Of a stretch of DNA of 64,000 nt, positions 1 to 12,600 are shown one piece after another. The translations under genes and the position numbers were made by a program. How positions within the stretch are numbered: the first letter of the stretch is position 1; each line of letters starts with the position of its first letter. The stretch is from Chrysomallon squamiferum (Eukaryota; Mollusca; Gastropoda; Neomphalida; Peltospiridae), in assembly GCA_012295275.1 (NCBI GenBank), contig CM022671.1, positions 12,395,678-12,459,677 on the forward strand. Reading direction: 5' to 3'. The notes below the pieces were generated by a model that saw only the letters and a program-made list of their open reading frames with translations, was not told where the DNA came from and did not search any database.

Positions 1-3000
1 TATTTATATACAAACTAATTTTTAGTTTAATATAAACATGTGCTTCTTAACAGTTTTTTTTTTTTTTTTTTTTATATTATTATTCATATTTTTTTTATTT
101 CTTTTATAAATTAAGTAAATACCTACTTTATTAAAAAATGTGGTGTGTGCTTCTGGTTGAGAAGAAAATTAAGATTCTTGGTGCTAATCGAAAAAGATAA
201 GCTCGAATAGTACATGTCTCGACATCGTGTTTCTACTCTCGTTAATTATACGATCCTTAACCATAACACCATATAAGCATTTATTAAGAATTTAAAAGTT
301 TTCCTTCTTTACAGTGAAATACAATATTTTATTATCAAATTTTAACTTTTCTGCTGAAATTAACAGCTCAGTTTTTTTTAGTCATTCGATCATGTTTTCG
401 TAATTGCATTAAGTAATATTCGATGTTGATCTTTTCTTTCCAGTTGTTTTATTTTATTTTAAGTAAAGAATGGCATCTAAACAAATCTGAAAACAGGCTA
501 TTTAACTATAGGCCAGTGTGGTATACCACAAGTCAGATTATTAAATAACAGCATAGGAGGAACATAATATATGAAATTCCGGTATTATTATTATATGTAA
601 GCAATGAGAAAAATAATAATAAGAAAAGAAGATAGGAATTAAAGTGAATTAAAAAAATACCCCCCCCCCAAAAAACAAAAGAAAACAACAACAACGAAGA
701 ACAACTACAGAAACAACAAAATGAAATTACTACAAAGATTCTTAAATTAATAATAATAATTTTTATTTTTAAATTTAAATTTTTTTTTAACATGCATGCT
801 TGTGCTGTATTTATTTTAATTAAATTGTTTTAAAATAAATAAATTAGTGACTAAAAAGCAAAGGGCATTTTATTTCCAGCAGATACTGAATTACAGTGTG
901 CATGTAACTGGATGTTGCGCAATAAAGCGTGATCATCGAGAAATCTAAGGAAAGATAACTCCATCGTTCACGTGCTTTCAAGGTTAAGCTGAACAAAACA
1001 CCTTTATTTGGCTGACAAAGTGGTTTTTACTTTTTGGCCTTCTTACATAGTAAGTTGAATGTCATAAATAATTCAGTACAAATATGTGTGCATCATCATA
1101 GTTTTCTTTTAGTAGTATTTTTTGCTTGAACAAATGTTAGTCGATATTCGTGTGATTATGACAGTATTTGAGTATGTCTATGGGTATCTGTTTACTAGGT
1201 TTCGACAAAGAGAAAGGACAATGACAGCGTGAATTTGATTTGGTTACTTTTGTGGAATGTTATTATTCAATTAATTCTTTAAAAAATTCGCTTTTATTTC
1301 TTGACATCACACCTAAAATTAATAGCAATGCAGTAATGGTAAAAATGATGCAATTTGAATTTTCTAGAACTTCATCTTGCCTCGTCTTACTAGTCTGAGT
1401 AGTCAGTAGTCTGATATTAAAATAGGATATATATAAATTATAATTATATAATACATCACATCACTCCAGTTTCTCTTGATTTGTAGTAATGAGACATTGA
1501 GCAGTTATTCTTCCCTCAACAAGTAGTTGATTAAATGAATTTTTATTTTATTATTATTCCCTTAACTTTCTAATCCTAATGATTGTCAGGTTATTTTAAA
1601 TGGAGCAAAGCATTAAGGTTATTTAATCACTGTAACAATGCAAGATAATCTTTACAACATTCTGCCACTACAGTTGTAATGAACATTATATTTTATTTTG
1701 TATTTCAGTATAAATGTTTGCTCTAGTAAATAGAATTTTATTTTGAAATGAATGTCGGTCATTGCAGATCATATATAAAATACAGGATATAACATTTTTA
1801 GTATTATTTTTATTGTTATATTGCTGGCTATTGAATGAATATTGTGTACCCAAATAAGACTATCATTATTCTTTTACTCTGTAAAACGGTTCTCATTTTG
1901 TCTTGTAAATAAAATTTATTTTAAAAACTTGTTTTGTTAATACTAATTGTATATAGTAATCCATAACAAGTTTCAAAAGTGTTTTTCAGTTTCATGCTCT
2001 GATAGTAACTGGTCCAATGTGTCCCATTTAATGGTCCTATTGTGGGATATGTTGGACTTTTTGATAACTTATCAGTAAAACTTTTTACAAATGTAACTTT
2101 GGACAAGATGTTACTCACTCATCCCTATCAAGAATTTTGAACTTTATAACAAGAATGGACCTTTGAGAAACGGAAATTAAAAACATGACCCACTCACCCA
2201 CTGAGATTTACATTAACAATAATAGTAATAAAAAACAATATTATACTAAAGATTTCTTATTTAAAAATTTCTCTTGGAGAGATCATTCACATCCCTTTGA
2301 AATAGATGTAATGTTGTAAACTACTCGGACTGGAAAAAATGGATCAAATATTTTATATTGTCTTTTAAATATTATATTGGGCATCTATGGGTATATTAAA
2401 TTTGTTTTGGAAATAGTACTGATAATAAAATATTTTTTTTAGTAAATATACTATGTTCTATGAAATAACCAAACAAACCTAAACTGTACATTTAAGATGT
2501 TTTTATATTGCTTTTGGTTTTCAGGAAGGTTAAAAAAAAAAAAAAAAAAATTAAAATAAAGTTAATATTTGTGGCCATACTACAGCAGTTACTTCACCTT
2601 TGTTACATATCAAGGTTCTTCAAATTGTTTTTCAAGTAGACAGGATTTAGATTATAGTAGGGACCACACATTGTTTATCACATACACATACATTGTTTGA
2701 TGACTTCTTAACTGACTCTGACAACTATTTGCTCAACAATTCTGTAGTTCACGTTTTCACCTGACATTTTGCTGAGTGATTGTTGATTTGAGAATCTGAT
2801 ACAAACATTCCCACTACATAAAAGATTTTGCTATTTTATTGTCAAATAAAAATCACACACACACACACACACCAACACACACACACACACACACACACAG
2901 AGAATGAATTAAAATGACTTTGCAAAAACAAATTTCCACCTCGGGCATGTTTCCTTCATTCATATGAAAAAACCCCCATCAATTTCAGTTATTAAATTCA

Positions 3001-3229
3001 AAGCTTATAATATAGGCCCTACCAGACGAATTACAAAAGTAATGCATGTATTGTGCAAACTCTTTGAATTATATCTACACATGGACAGACATCAATAAAC
3101 AATACAAATAAAAAGCATGAAAAAGGATTCACCATTATACAAAAGTTTCAGAACTACCTTTATTGCTAAGATGACATTAAATGTAATTAACAAAGGGATG
3201 ATTTTTAAAATTTGTCTTTGCAGAACGAG
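1..3229. other. Noncoding region upstream of MGST3
   Basis: No protein gene can be supported here. The sequence is AT-rich with homopolymer runs and a CA repeat near 2854-2899. The acceptor AG at 3222-3223 just before the MGST3 start codon implies that at least one noncoding first exon of MGST3 lies in this stretch or beyond the window edge, but I could not place its donor or a promoter. Short open frames here have the composition of translated AT-rich noncoding DNA. Confidence 0.6.
2854..2899. repeat. (CA)n microsatellite
   Basis: Near-perfect CA dinucleotide tract with one interruption, upstream of MGST3. Similar CA/TG tracts are seen at 8715-8740, 15422-15442, 42292-42308, 49688-49710 and 53983-54013. 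Confidence 0.95.
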
Positions 3230-5149
3230 ATGTCTAAGTTTGCACAGTGTTTGCCAGAAGGCTATGGCTTTGTTGTTTTGACAGGAGTTGGATCAACTTT
3301 TGTCAACATGTGGATGGCAATGAATGTAATGAGAGCCCGTAAGAAGTATGAAGTAGAGGTAAATGTTGTGTTCACAAATTGTATACTTTCAAAAAAGTGC
3401 CTCCAAGTTAAAAAAAAAAAAAAATTAAATCTAAATAACTGAAGCATATTAAACACAGTAGTATATGGGTGTTTTTCAATAATTAATGACTATCTTTTGG
3501 TTGTTGTTAATATTTTGAATTTAATCATTCTTCTCGACCAATGAACCTTTGAATTGTTGTTAACATTTCATGAACTATTTGGTCAATTAAAAGTTCAGGA
3601 CTGAGATGTACATTTGTCATTTTTTTACACAAAGTATGCTTATTTTGTAGTACCCAGATTTGTACAGCAAAACAAGCAAAGAGTTTAACTGTATTCAGAG
3701 AGCCCACCAACAGACGTAAGTAAACAAAAGCCATTACAAGAAAATAATTTGACTTTTTACTTTTTTTACACCTTAAATTGTTGTATTTTTAATTTTGTAT
3801 GCAGACAAAATAGAATTTTTTGTTTTAAGTATCATCAAAGAACAAATTTTTTTCCTTATTTAATAAAAAATGTTTTTATAGCTTAAATACTTCCCCCCTC
3901 AAAAGAAATATATCTATAAAAGCAGTGAGGAACTATTGGCTGATGCTTGATAAACAACAGCAAACACCTTTTGACAGAGAAAGTACTGTTTTGTGCCACA
4001 GAATTTAATGATATCTTTTTCTGGTTTACGAGACTAAACACTGTACTGATGTCTTCTACTTATTTCACTCCCAGGCTTGAATCACAGCCACAGTTTCTGA
4101 TGCTCTTGTTTATTGGAGGCCTACAATACCCGGTAAATATTTTCATCATAATGTATTTCTAATTTACTTAACTACCTTTCATTTTTGTGTTTAATGTCAC
4201 ATAGCTGACAAACTGGTTGTAATTAGATGTGTAACAGATAAATGTAAAATTTAAAGTAAATATCCTGTAATAATTTTTTGAAGCACATAAGTTTTCCACA
4301 TCTGAGTAAGACATAGTGTTTAAAACTGAAAAAGCATTTATGACATGTTTGTCACTAATCTAAATGCCATCATTATTTCAGAAAATATCTGCAGCTGTTG
4401 GAGCTGTGTACCTTGTTGCTAGAATTGCCTATGCCACTGGCTACTATACTGGAGGTAAATATTTGTGAGAAATGCTAAATTACAGAAATGTTACTTTGAT
4501 GAACAGTATATTATTCCCTAAAATCTGGCCTAATTCTATTTAAAATTTAATATAAATAATTGCACATTAATTGGAAATCTGTATTCTGTGTGATGGAGTA
4601 AATACTTGGTGAAATGTTTTGTAAAATCATTATTTTGTGTTGAAAATTCAGATCCTGCAAAGAGAAGACGAGGGACCTTTGGACACTTTGCTGAATTGGT
4701 TCTCCTTGGCAATGTCATTTCCTTTGCCTGCCACCAGCTGAAATGGGTACCATTTGGTAAATAATTCTTAAAGTATGTTTCTTTTTATATATTCATTTAT
4801 ATACTGTAAATAGCAATACAGTGTATAAACTGAGGAAATGTCTTAAAAATCTCTTCACAGAAAAATAAAGTTAAAATTACAACTGTAATTAGGTTCAAAA
4901 TTGTTGTGAGTATTTAGTTAAGTTTATAGTTTTATTAGTTATAGTAGTAGTAGAATAGTTGTAGTAATAATAGTGAAAACACTGTTACATATATTAAGAT
5001 AAATAAAAAAATTATTAATCATTTATTAGTGATAATACAGATTGACATAATCTTTTAAAGTTATCATGAGATGAAAATAATTATTTTATTACTATTCATT
5101 TTCTGTTTTCCTTTATTGTTCTTCCCCAGGTAAATGCACACGTTGCTAG
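3230..5149 (+). CDS. MGST3: Microsomal glutathione S-transferase 3-like (MAPEG family)
   Basis: Complete six-exon coding region: 3230-3358, 3651-3715, 4075-4132, 4382-4454, 4652-4756, 5130-5149. All introns are GT-AG and the phase closes, giving 149 aa (human MGST3 is 152). Family members are integral membrane enzymes of the ER and outer mitochondrial membrane that use glutathione, with transferase or peroxidase activity on lipid substrates including leukotriene precursors. Matching landmarks in order are the N-terminal EGYGFVVLTGVGS stretch, the ARKKYEVEYP loop, the FNCIQRAHQQTLE motif that is the best family signature, a central GGLQYP turn, and AYATGYYTGDPAKRRRG before the last membrane segment. 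Four hydrophobic segments fit the MAPEG fold. The start is the first ATG after the acceptor at 3223; it aligns with the family N-terminus, so the 5' UTR is spliced. The last exon codes only the tail ending CTRC, whose cysteines recall the Cys-rich tail of vertebrate MGST3. Confidence 0.93.
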
Positions 5150-5900
5150 AGATGTTTGTGCCTGCAGACCAGAGTTGTTTAATTCCACGTCATAGATGTT
5201 GTGCTTTTTTCTGCAAATGTACTGCTCTTTACTGATTTTTAATGTTACCTCAGTACTTCTGTGAAAGAGTTATATACAGATTTTCAGTTTGGAAATATGA
5301 AAATGAAAAGCAATCTTTTTGATTAAATTATATCAGGTTTGATAATAATTTTTCTCTAGCAGTATTAACATTCAAATTTTTAAGAATTTTTTGAACAATT
5401 ATCTGTGTTGTGCACACATTTATATTTTCGAAAAACCATTAATTTACACTTTCAGGATTTTATTATTAGTGATCTATATAAAAGCTGTTTGGTATTAAAA
5501 ATACAAAACACAGAAATAACTAATGTCAGAATAAGCTTGAGTTAAATAAACATCAATTTCCAGTATATTTTAAATTTAGCTTTGACCTGTGTTTTGTACA
5601 TATCTAATAGTGTATCATCTACTTGTATTTATATAACTACATCTTTGTAATATTATACAAGACAATTTTTGTTTTTGTTTTTTATAAGTACTATTGTGCT
5701 GTCTAACTTAATTGATGTTTTTAACTGAAATATTTGATGTGACATCATACATCTGAAATTTTAAAATTTCCAATTGTAGTTGACAAAAATGTTTGATTAT
5801 GAAATTGATTGTTACTTGCTTTTTCAATATTTCTTGTCATTAGTTAAATTATAAACAGTATTTGAAGACCAAACTTGGATATTTATCCTAATAAAAATTC
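5150..5900 (+). other. Probable MGST3 3' UTR with polyadenylation signals
   Basis: AT-rich sequence directly after the MGST3 stop codon. AATAAA hexamers occur at 5545-5550 and 5890-5895, either of which could define the mRNA end. There is no coding feature. Confidence 0.5.
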
Positions 5901-8900
5901 TTAAATTCTTTTGATATGTATATATAAAAGTAGTCATTTTAATAATGTGAAAATACGTTGCCAAATCTGTCCTGAAGGACTGGCACCAGTAATAGGTTCT
6001 GTTTGTCTGAATTATGCAGACTTTGCAGTGAGTATAAGATGTTTGCTTTTAAGTAATTGTTTTGGTTCAATTACTGATTTAATGATCAGTCGGATTAAAA
6101 CTGAGATAAACAAAACAAATTATTTCTATGTTGTGGATTTACAGATTAAAAATGCAGTAAACTATTCTGGCCTGCAGGAAATGTTTTTCAAGAATGCAAG
6201 TATACAAACAAAAATCATTTGTGGCTTGAACGTTAATAGAATATTATTAGTCCTTAGTAAATGTTAGCAGTGTCAGATTTCATTTTTAAACTGAAAGTAA
6301 CATGCTTGCTGAGCAGGTATGTGGTTGAGATGGCATAACAATAGTTTGGAAGTTTTGTTTAAATTTGTGACATTCCATTCCTTGCCAAGTAGTTAAATAT
6401 TCTCTCTGTTTTCATAGCAACAATTTATCTAATTTTATACTAGTTGTGAATTATTTAAATAGTAACAATCCTTTTTATACATTTGCTTCTGGTTTTAATA
6501 GCAAACTACATTTTTGTGGTAACGTGCAAACATCTTTGTTGCTTGTATCCGTTTAATATTTATTGCTAATACATTTTTTTTTTCTTCCAGTGCATTTATG
6601 TATAAGTTTAATGTTGTGCACAATTTGCTAAGCAGTTTATGTAACATCACATGTAAATTAATTATCTTGTCTGTGTAGTACTCTTATTTGGAGCATACCT
6701 GTGAATTTTACATCTTTTGCACAGTTCAGCTTTTTACACTTTTTCTGTAGATGCCAATAACTGTGGCAGAAAAGTAGAAATCCCCAATAAAATGTGAAAA
6801 AATGTATTGTTCTTATTTTTGGAAAATCTGATAAAACAAAAGCTTGGTGTGCTAATTCCTCATAAGTCTGAAGAAAGTTCTTGGAGTTCATAAAGCTCTG
6901 GCGCAACAACATTCTGGCTGTGCTAGGTGCACTCCTGTTGTCATGCATCATTTTTGTTATTTTATAAATTTTATCTTTTAAAACTAAATTTTCACGTTAC
7001 AATATTATTTAAAAATAGTTGCAGTAAATGAGCTTTGATGTTGATGGACATCTTTTATATCTATTAGAAAAATTCATTTCTAGTTTGAGTGACTGCACCT
7101 TATTGTACAGTGACAGGTGCTCACATTAAGTGGTGGATTTTTCAATATGTAGATGTGAGCATGATGAGGCTATTTTATCTTTACAGCACCAAAGGACTAC
7201 AATTCTGACAAAACCAATATGAGGCTTGTTTGCAACTGCACTGTCATGTTTCATACTGAAAAGATAAATTTGTTCATGCTATGTTTAAAATTGCTAACCC
7301 TAACATTAGGCAAATCTAAAGCAGATTCAGCTGCTGAATATGCCTTTACATTGGCTCTAATGGCAAGGCAAAACAGAACATTTTTACTGGCATTATCCAG
7401 ATTCATGTTTTGTAAAGCTTGGAATCATAAAATAATAAATTTAGATTCACTCAAATAGCATTTAGCCTCGCAACAGACTTTATTATTTGTTATCAAATGC
7501 ATTATGTGTTTTGGCAATGATTTAATTTTTAAACTTGGCACATCAAGTGCATTGTATGTGGATGTCATTCTAGATGCACAAAACAGCCTAAATTTTATCA
7601 TTAAACATAACAAATTTTCATATTAAAGTTTTATTATGTTCATTCAGCACTGCAAGCAATGTACAATAAAAATATTAAATAATTGGGAGTCTTAAACACT
7701 GTACCCAGCTAGTATACTTATCTGCTTTGTATCTGCTATAAACTAGTTCTTACCAAAATTAGTTTAGATGACCAGTGAAGAGGTCAGTTAAAAAAACTTC
7801 TCCAACTTATTATTTTAAATCATCTCTTTTCAAAGATTATTTACTATTATTAATACATAACTTCTGTAGCTTAATGACAACAGATCAGAATTCATTAACT
7901 CAAATGACCAGTGGAACAGTTTTAACTTAAATCATTAAAAATATTCTTTAAGAATGCCATATGCATATTCATAGAATCTGTATAGAATATGTGTATGTAT
8001 AGAATATGAATATGTATAGAATCAAAAAAGACAAAGGATAAAAAAAAATTGTTAGTTTTAATAGATTTGTGATTGTAAAAAAATGTATAAAAATTAAAGT
8101 AATACAGTTATAATATTAAAGTGACAAACTAAATGCAGCTAATTAATATATCTGCATTTTAACTTTCCTTCTTATCATCACTTGTGTATGAAGTGAATTT
8201 AGTTCTTTTACCTTATGATAAATATGTAAAAAAAAACACCAATTCATCAGAACATAATTGGGACTTATTTAAAAGCTACATTCTTTTTTTAATGCTAAAT
8301 AATAAATCCCAAACTTTTTATCAGATCTTGTAATAGCTACCAAATGAAAGCATGAAAAACAACTAGTATTACTTTTATAAGCTAGCTTTAATTTGTTTTT
8401 AATTTGTATTTGGTGACAAATTTCTGGAACAGTATTTGCTCATACATTCTGTTATTTAAATTAAGAATGTCTGGATAATGTTATTTATCCCCCTTATTAA
8501 ATGTTATATAATTTGTATTCTCCAGCAGATACACTATCATAGTACAACAGAGGCAATTTGAAACAAGTAGTAAATATTCATTTAACAAATAATTCTAAAA
8601 CATTCCTTGTACATTATGTTTTGCATATAACCATACTAAACATGTAAAGATACAGTTCAATGCAGATTCCTTCACTGAAAATATTTACACTTATCCAGTG
8701 TTTATGAAATGTGTACACACACATACACACACACACACACCAAAACAAACAAGTTAATAAAGTGCTACAATTCAGTGAAGATTAATACCATGAAATAAAT
8801 ATTGAGGGTTACACGAATGTTTTGTTCTGGTTTTGGGGGGATTTTTTCATTTTACTTTGTGACAAATAAAATACTTAATATCTATTCCTTACATGTGAAA

Positions 8901-9229
8901 ACAAGCTGCTGCTGCTCCACTCGTATCCATTTTACTTAACAGTCAGATTTATCAGCTGTAGTGAAAAAAGTGAATGATATATTCATCTTCACAAATTATA
9001 ATTTATCTCAGTATTTTAGTTTTCACCACAACCTGACAGCCACTAATGACCATTAATACCACAGAAATCACCTGGCTTGATACATATGCCAATAAGATTC
9101 TTCGTTTTTATGATCAAATTCAAATATTGAAGATTATGATATTCTGGATGAGTTCCTGTAACTCCTTCTCTTAACAGTCGTTACATTATCATCATTAAAA
9201 AAATACCAGTTGATTTTTTTCACCAAACA
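5901..9229. other. Intergenic region between convergent MGST3 and NAA25
   Basis: The two flanking genes point toward each other. The stretch holds a CA repeat at 8715-8740 and short open frames (5911-6267 on +, 6658-6951 on -, 7219-7458 on +) with no recognised domain, no splice-compatible continuation and low-complexity composition. I see no supported gene. Confidence 0.5.
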
Positions 9230-9247
9230 AGATGAAATAAACATTTC

Positions 9248-9253
9248 TTTATT
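9248..9253 (-). terminator. Putative NAA25 polyadenylation signal
   Basis: TTTATT on the + strand reads AATAAA on the - strand, about 425 bases past the NAA25 stop codon. It is a reasonable mRNA end signal but not the only hexamer in the area. Confidence 0.4.
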
Positions 9254-9676
9254 GTTACTGTCTGTTTCAAGTAATTTGTTTCACAAGTTATCCTTGAAGT
9301 AGTTAGTGAAAAACTAGTAAAATTATTTTGTTTTTATAAACAATGAAGCCATAATCAGCTAATTCATTTGAGGCACCTGAAAAGAAAATATTAAATAAGA
9401 TAAAAGTTGTGATCATGTGTTTCTCAAGACAAACGTCTTCACACTAGAATGTTACATATTTCAATGACACTGAGACAATTATGTCATATCTTTCACTTTC
9501 ACTGAAATAAACACAAAAGTATATGAAAATTTAACATCATTTGATTAATTAAAATGTATTACTACAATTACAGTTTCTTGACTTTTTGTAGAATTACATC
9601 TTCCTGAGATTTCCTCCACATACTCCTCAAGTCAATTGCACTGTCATCTTAAAGCTTGTCCAGTTATTAAACATAT

Positions 9677-12600
9677 TCACAGTTTTAGGCTGTGAAGATA
9701 CTGAATCTTGTAGTTAACAAGGTCTATCATTTCTCGTGCAGACTGCTGGTAACTTCTTTCAACTTTACTCCACATCTCCTTAGCAACTTCCTCACTGTGC
9801 TCCACAAAAACCTGAAATCAAAATAAATCAATTAATATTCATTTAACAACATTCAACTGTCTAAATATTTTCATGGTCATGCCATGTGTTTTTGATTTGA
9901 ATATAATGAATATTCTTTTTAACACTTACTTCCAATTAGAAGAATGGTTTTGTTTATGATCATTAGATGCAAATGGCATCAGTTTGGTTTTACTGTTCAT
10001 TAAGTTTATTTTGCATTGCCGTTTGTCAAAATTAAAAGCATGTTACTAATGAAATACTCATTCAGTCAGCATGTCAGTATCTGTACTAATATGAAGGCAC
10101 TTCTTGGATTTTTAACTGCAAATATAGTGGCTTGTTGTAAATTGCAAAATTACCTCTAATTATAATTTTAGAATTTCATGCAAGTTATATTGTTGACTTG
10201 TATATTTTTTAAATTATCGTCTGCTTATAAACTTTCAGACAATAACCAAAACAGTCAAAAGTTATGAAATATTTCGAGTATGTCTGTGGTATTTTGCAAG
10301 TAAAGATGCTGTTAACAAGTGAATAAAAAACCTTTTGTCAGCCTTTGTGACACAAGTTCAAATATTAAAGGAACGAAAAACTAATTTTTGATTAACACCA
10401 AAGAAGAAATTCTGGACTTCTTTAAATGATCTTTTTCTCATGGTGCACCATCTGACATACATTCACAAATATCTAGTTGTATCAGTAATCAAATGAGAAC
10501 AACATAATGGAACACTATTATTCAGCTTCAACAGTAATGTTGTTGTAATTCTTCTGACACACAATGTTAGCTGGTATTAAAAGTAAAGAACTAGTTAAAA
10601 AAAAACAAAAAAAAAACATACAGATGAATAAATAAAAAAGATTAAAAAAAAAAAAAATACTGACACAATGAAATAAATTTGGGGCACAGACTTAGAGAAT
10701 ATTTTTTTACCTGGTCATTATCTGATACAGGTGTCAGCTGAAGAGAGCTAAGATCAATGCTTAAAAAGACAGGGTCTGAGTTTTTAACTGCTTCATTAAG
10801 ATCTTTCCCTGTCTGAATGAGGCCTGACACAAGCCCACTGAAGTTTGAAAATATACAAGGCTGAAAAAAACCAAACAAAGAAACCCCAACAATTTTAAAA
10901 CAATTTTTCAGTAACATGTTGACATAATTTAAAAAAAAGAAATCAATTTCATTTAGCAGTGCTTATTTTGTTTGTCTTAGTGTGTATTAAACATTATTTC
11001 AGTTATAATTTAAATAAACTGGATCAACAGAATGAAAAAAACAAAAAACAAACCCACTCTTTAATTAAAAAGTAATTAAATAAAAATGTTCCATAATATG
11101 AACGAATGAACATTTGGTTAGCAGAATTTAATTAGAAAGGAATTTTTTTTTAAATTTAAGTGTTTGTGTGTATTTAAACATATATTTTAGTTTTATTATT
11201 TCATTTATTTTTAATAATGTTATTACTGGCACCATCTACTTGCACAATATCTTCGTTTTTAAATTAATAAAATTTATTATAACAAAAGATTTACTGGTAT
11301 TGTACCTGAACTGGATTGACATCTTTCTTTTTTTTCATCTTTCTGGACCATGATGACTTCAAAGGTTTTAGTAACCTTTGGCAGACCCCACAAAGAATTG
11401 TAGCATGAGCCAATGTCTGAAAATAATATTAATGAATGTTTGAACACCTCAGCTTAAAATTACCCTGGCTTTGTGTCAGAAACTAGAAATAAAATTGATC
11501 AAAACCATTGTTTTTTCTTTTCTCGAGCAGATTTGACTGAGAACAGATGTTTGAAATACAAGTACTGGACAATACACACTTCAGTCTGTTTGTTATATCT
11601 ATATAAATTAATATTAATTATAGTGTTTTCCTTTCTCATATTTTATTACCATGACATAAAATTTTGTAAGATGTTATCAAAGATTAACATATTTATTTGG
11701 TTACTATATATATATTTCTTGCTGGATAATTAATCTTTATTTTATCACTAAAACAGAAATGAACAACATCAACATATGAGGAGTTTTAAACATTGTAACT
11801 ATAAATATTAAACAAAAGCATTTTATTCTGATTTTTTTGTGGTTACTAACTTTTCTAAAAGCAAAATAATGTAATCATCTCACCTCTGTACATAACACAA
11901 GTTTTTCGAGAATATCTGGTTTCACTGAATTTGTATTATTATCAGTAGATAACAAGCTGCCTTGACATTTGGATATTATGCCTATAAAAATTTTAATAAA
12001 GCAAAAATTAACATGTATATATAATAAAGAAAGGAAGAACCTAATAAATACAAAACAACCAAACTTTTATCCTGCATCCTCCCTATTTGGAATTTATTCA
12101 TGTTTTCAAGAAAGAAAAAATATTTCTCAAAGTATGGTGATACCATTAAAAATATACTAAACTGTGATATTCTTCTATTTATTAACCCTTAAATCTTTAC
12201 TAATAATAAAGGCTTAAAATAAAGTAAAACTTGGAAGTTGCAACACTGCCTTTCATTGATCCACTTTTACTTGCTATCTCAGTAGGCCTATTTATTATTA
12301 CGTTTTTACACGCTAAATAATGTCAGGAAAAGGAAGATGGAAACATTCACACATCATCACAGGCTTACTATGTTGGTTTGGTATTTTATACTTAGAAAGA
12401 TTATGTCTAGGTAAACAAAACAATCACTTTTAGCATTCAATAACTGTCAGCAACATGACACAATAAAGAAAAATCATACTTTTAAAAAGTCCTGGCACAT
12501 CATGTTCTATTTTCTTTTCTTCATATTCATCTAGAATAGAAAAAATTAAAATAGTATAAATAAGTTTTCTTTTACTTTCTGTTATCAACGTTTCTTTGTT

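Noticed and set aside
5911-6267. 118-codon open frame after MGST3
   Set aside because: No motif, AT-driven composition, and it probably lies just past the end of the MGST3 mRNA.
6658-6951. Open frame on - strand containing HDNRSAPSTARMLLRQ
   Set aside because: It superficially recalls the HDN motif of mariner transposases, but the following residues do not fit the expected spacing or the third catalytic position, and no terminal repeats are seen.
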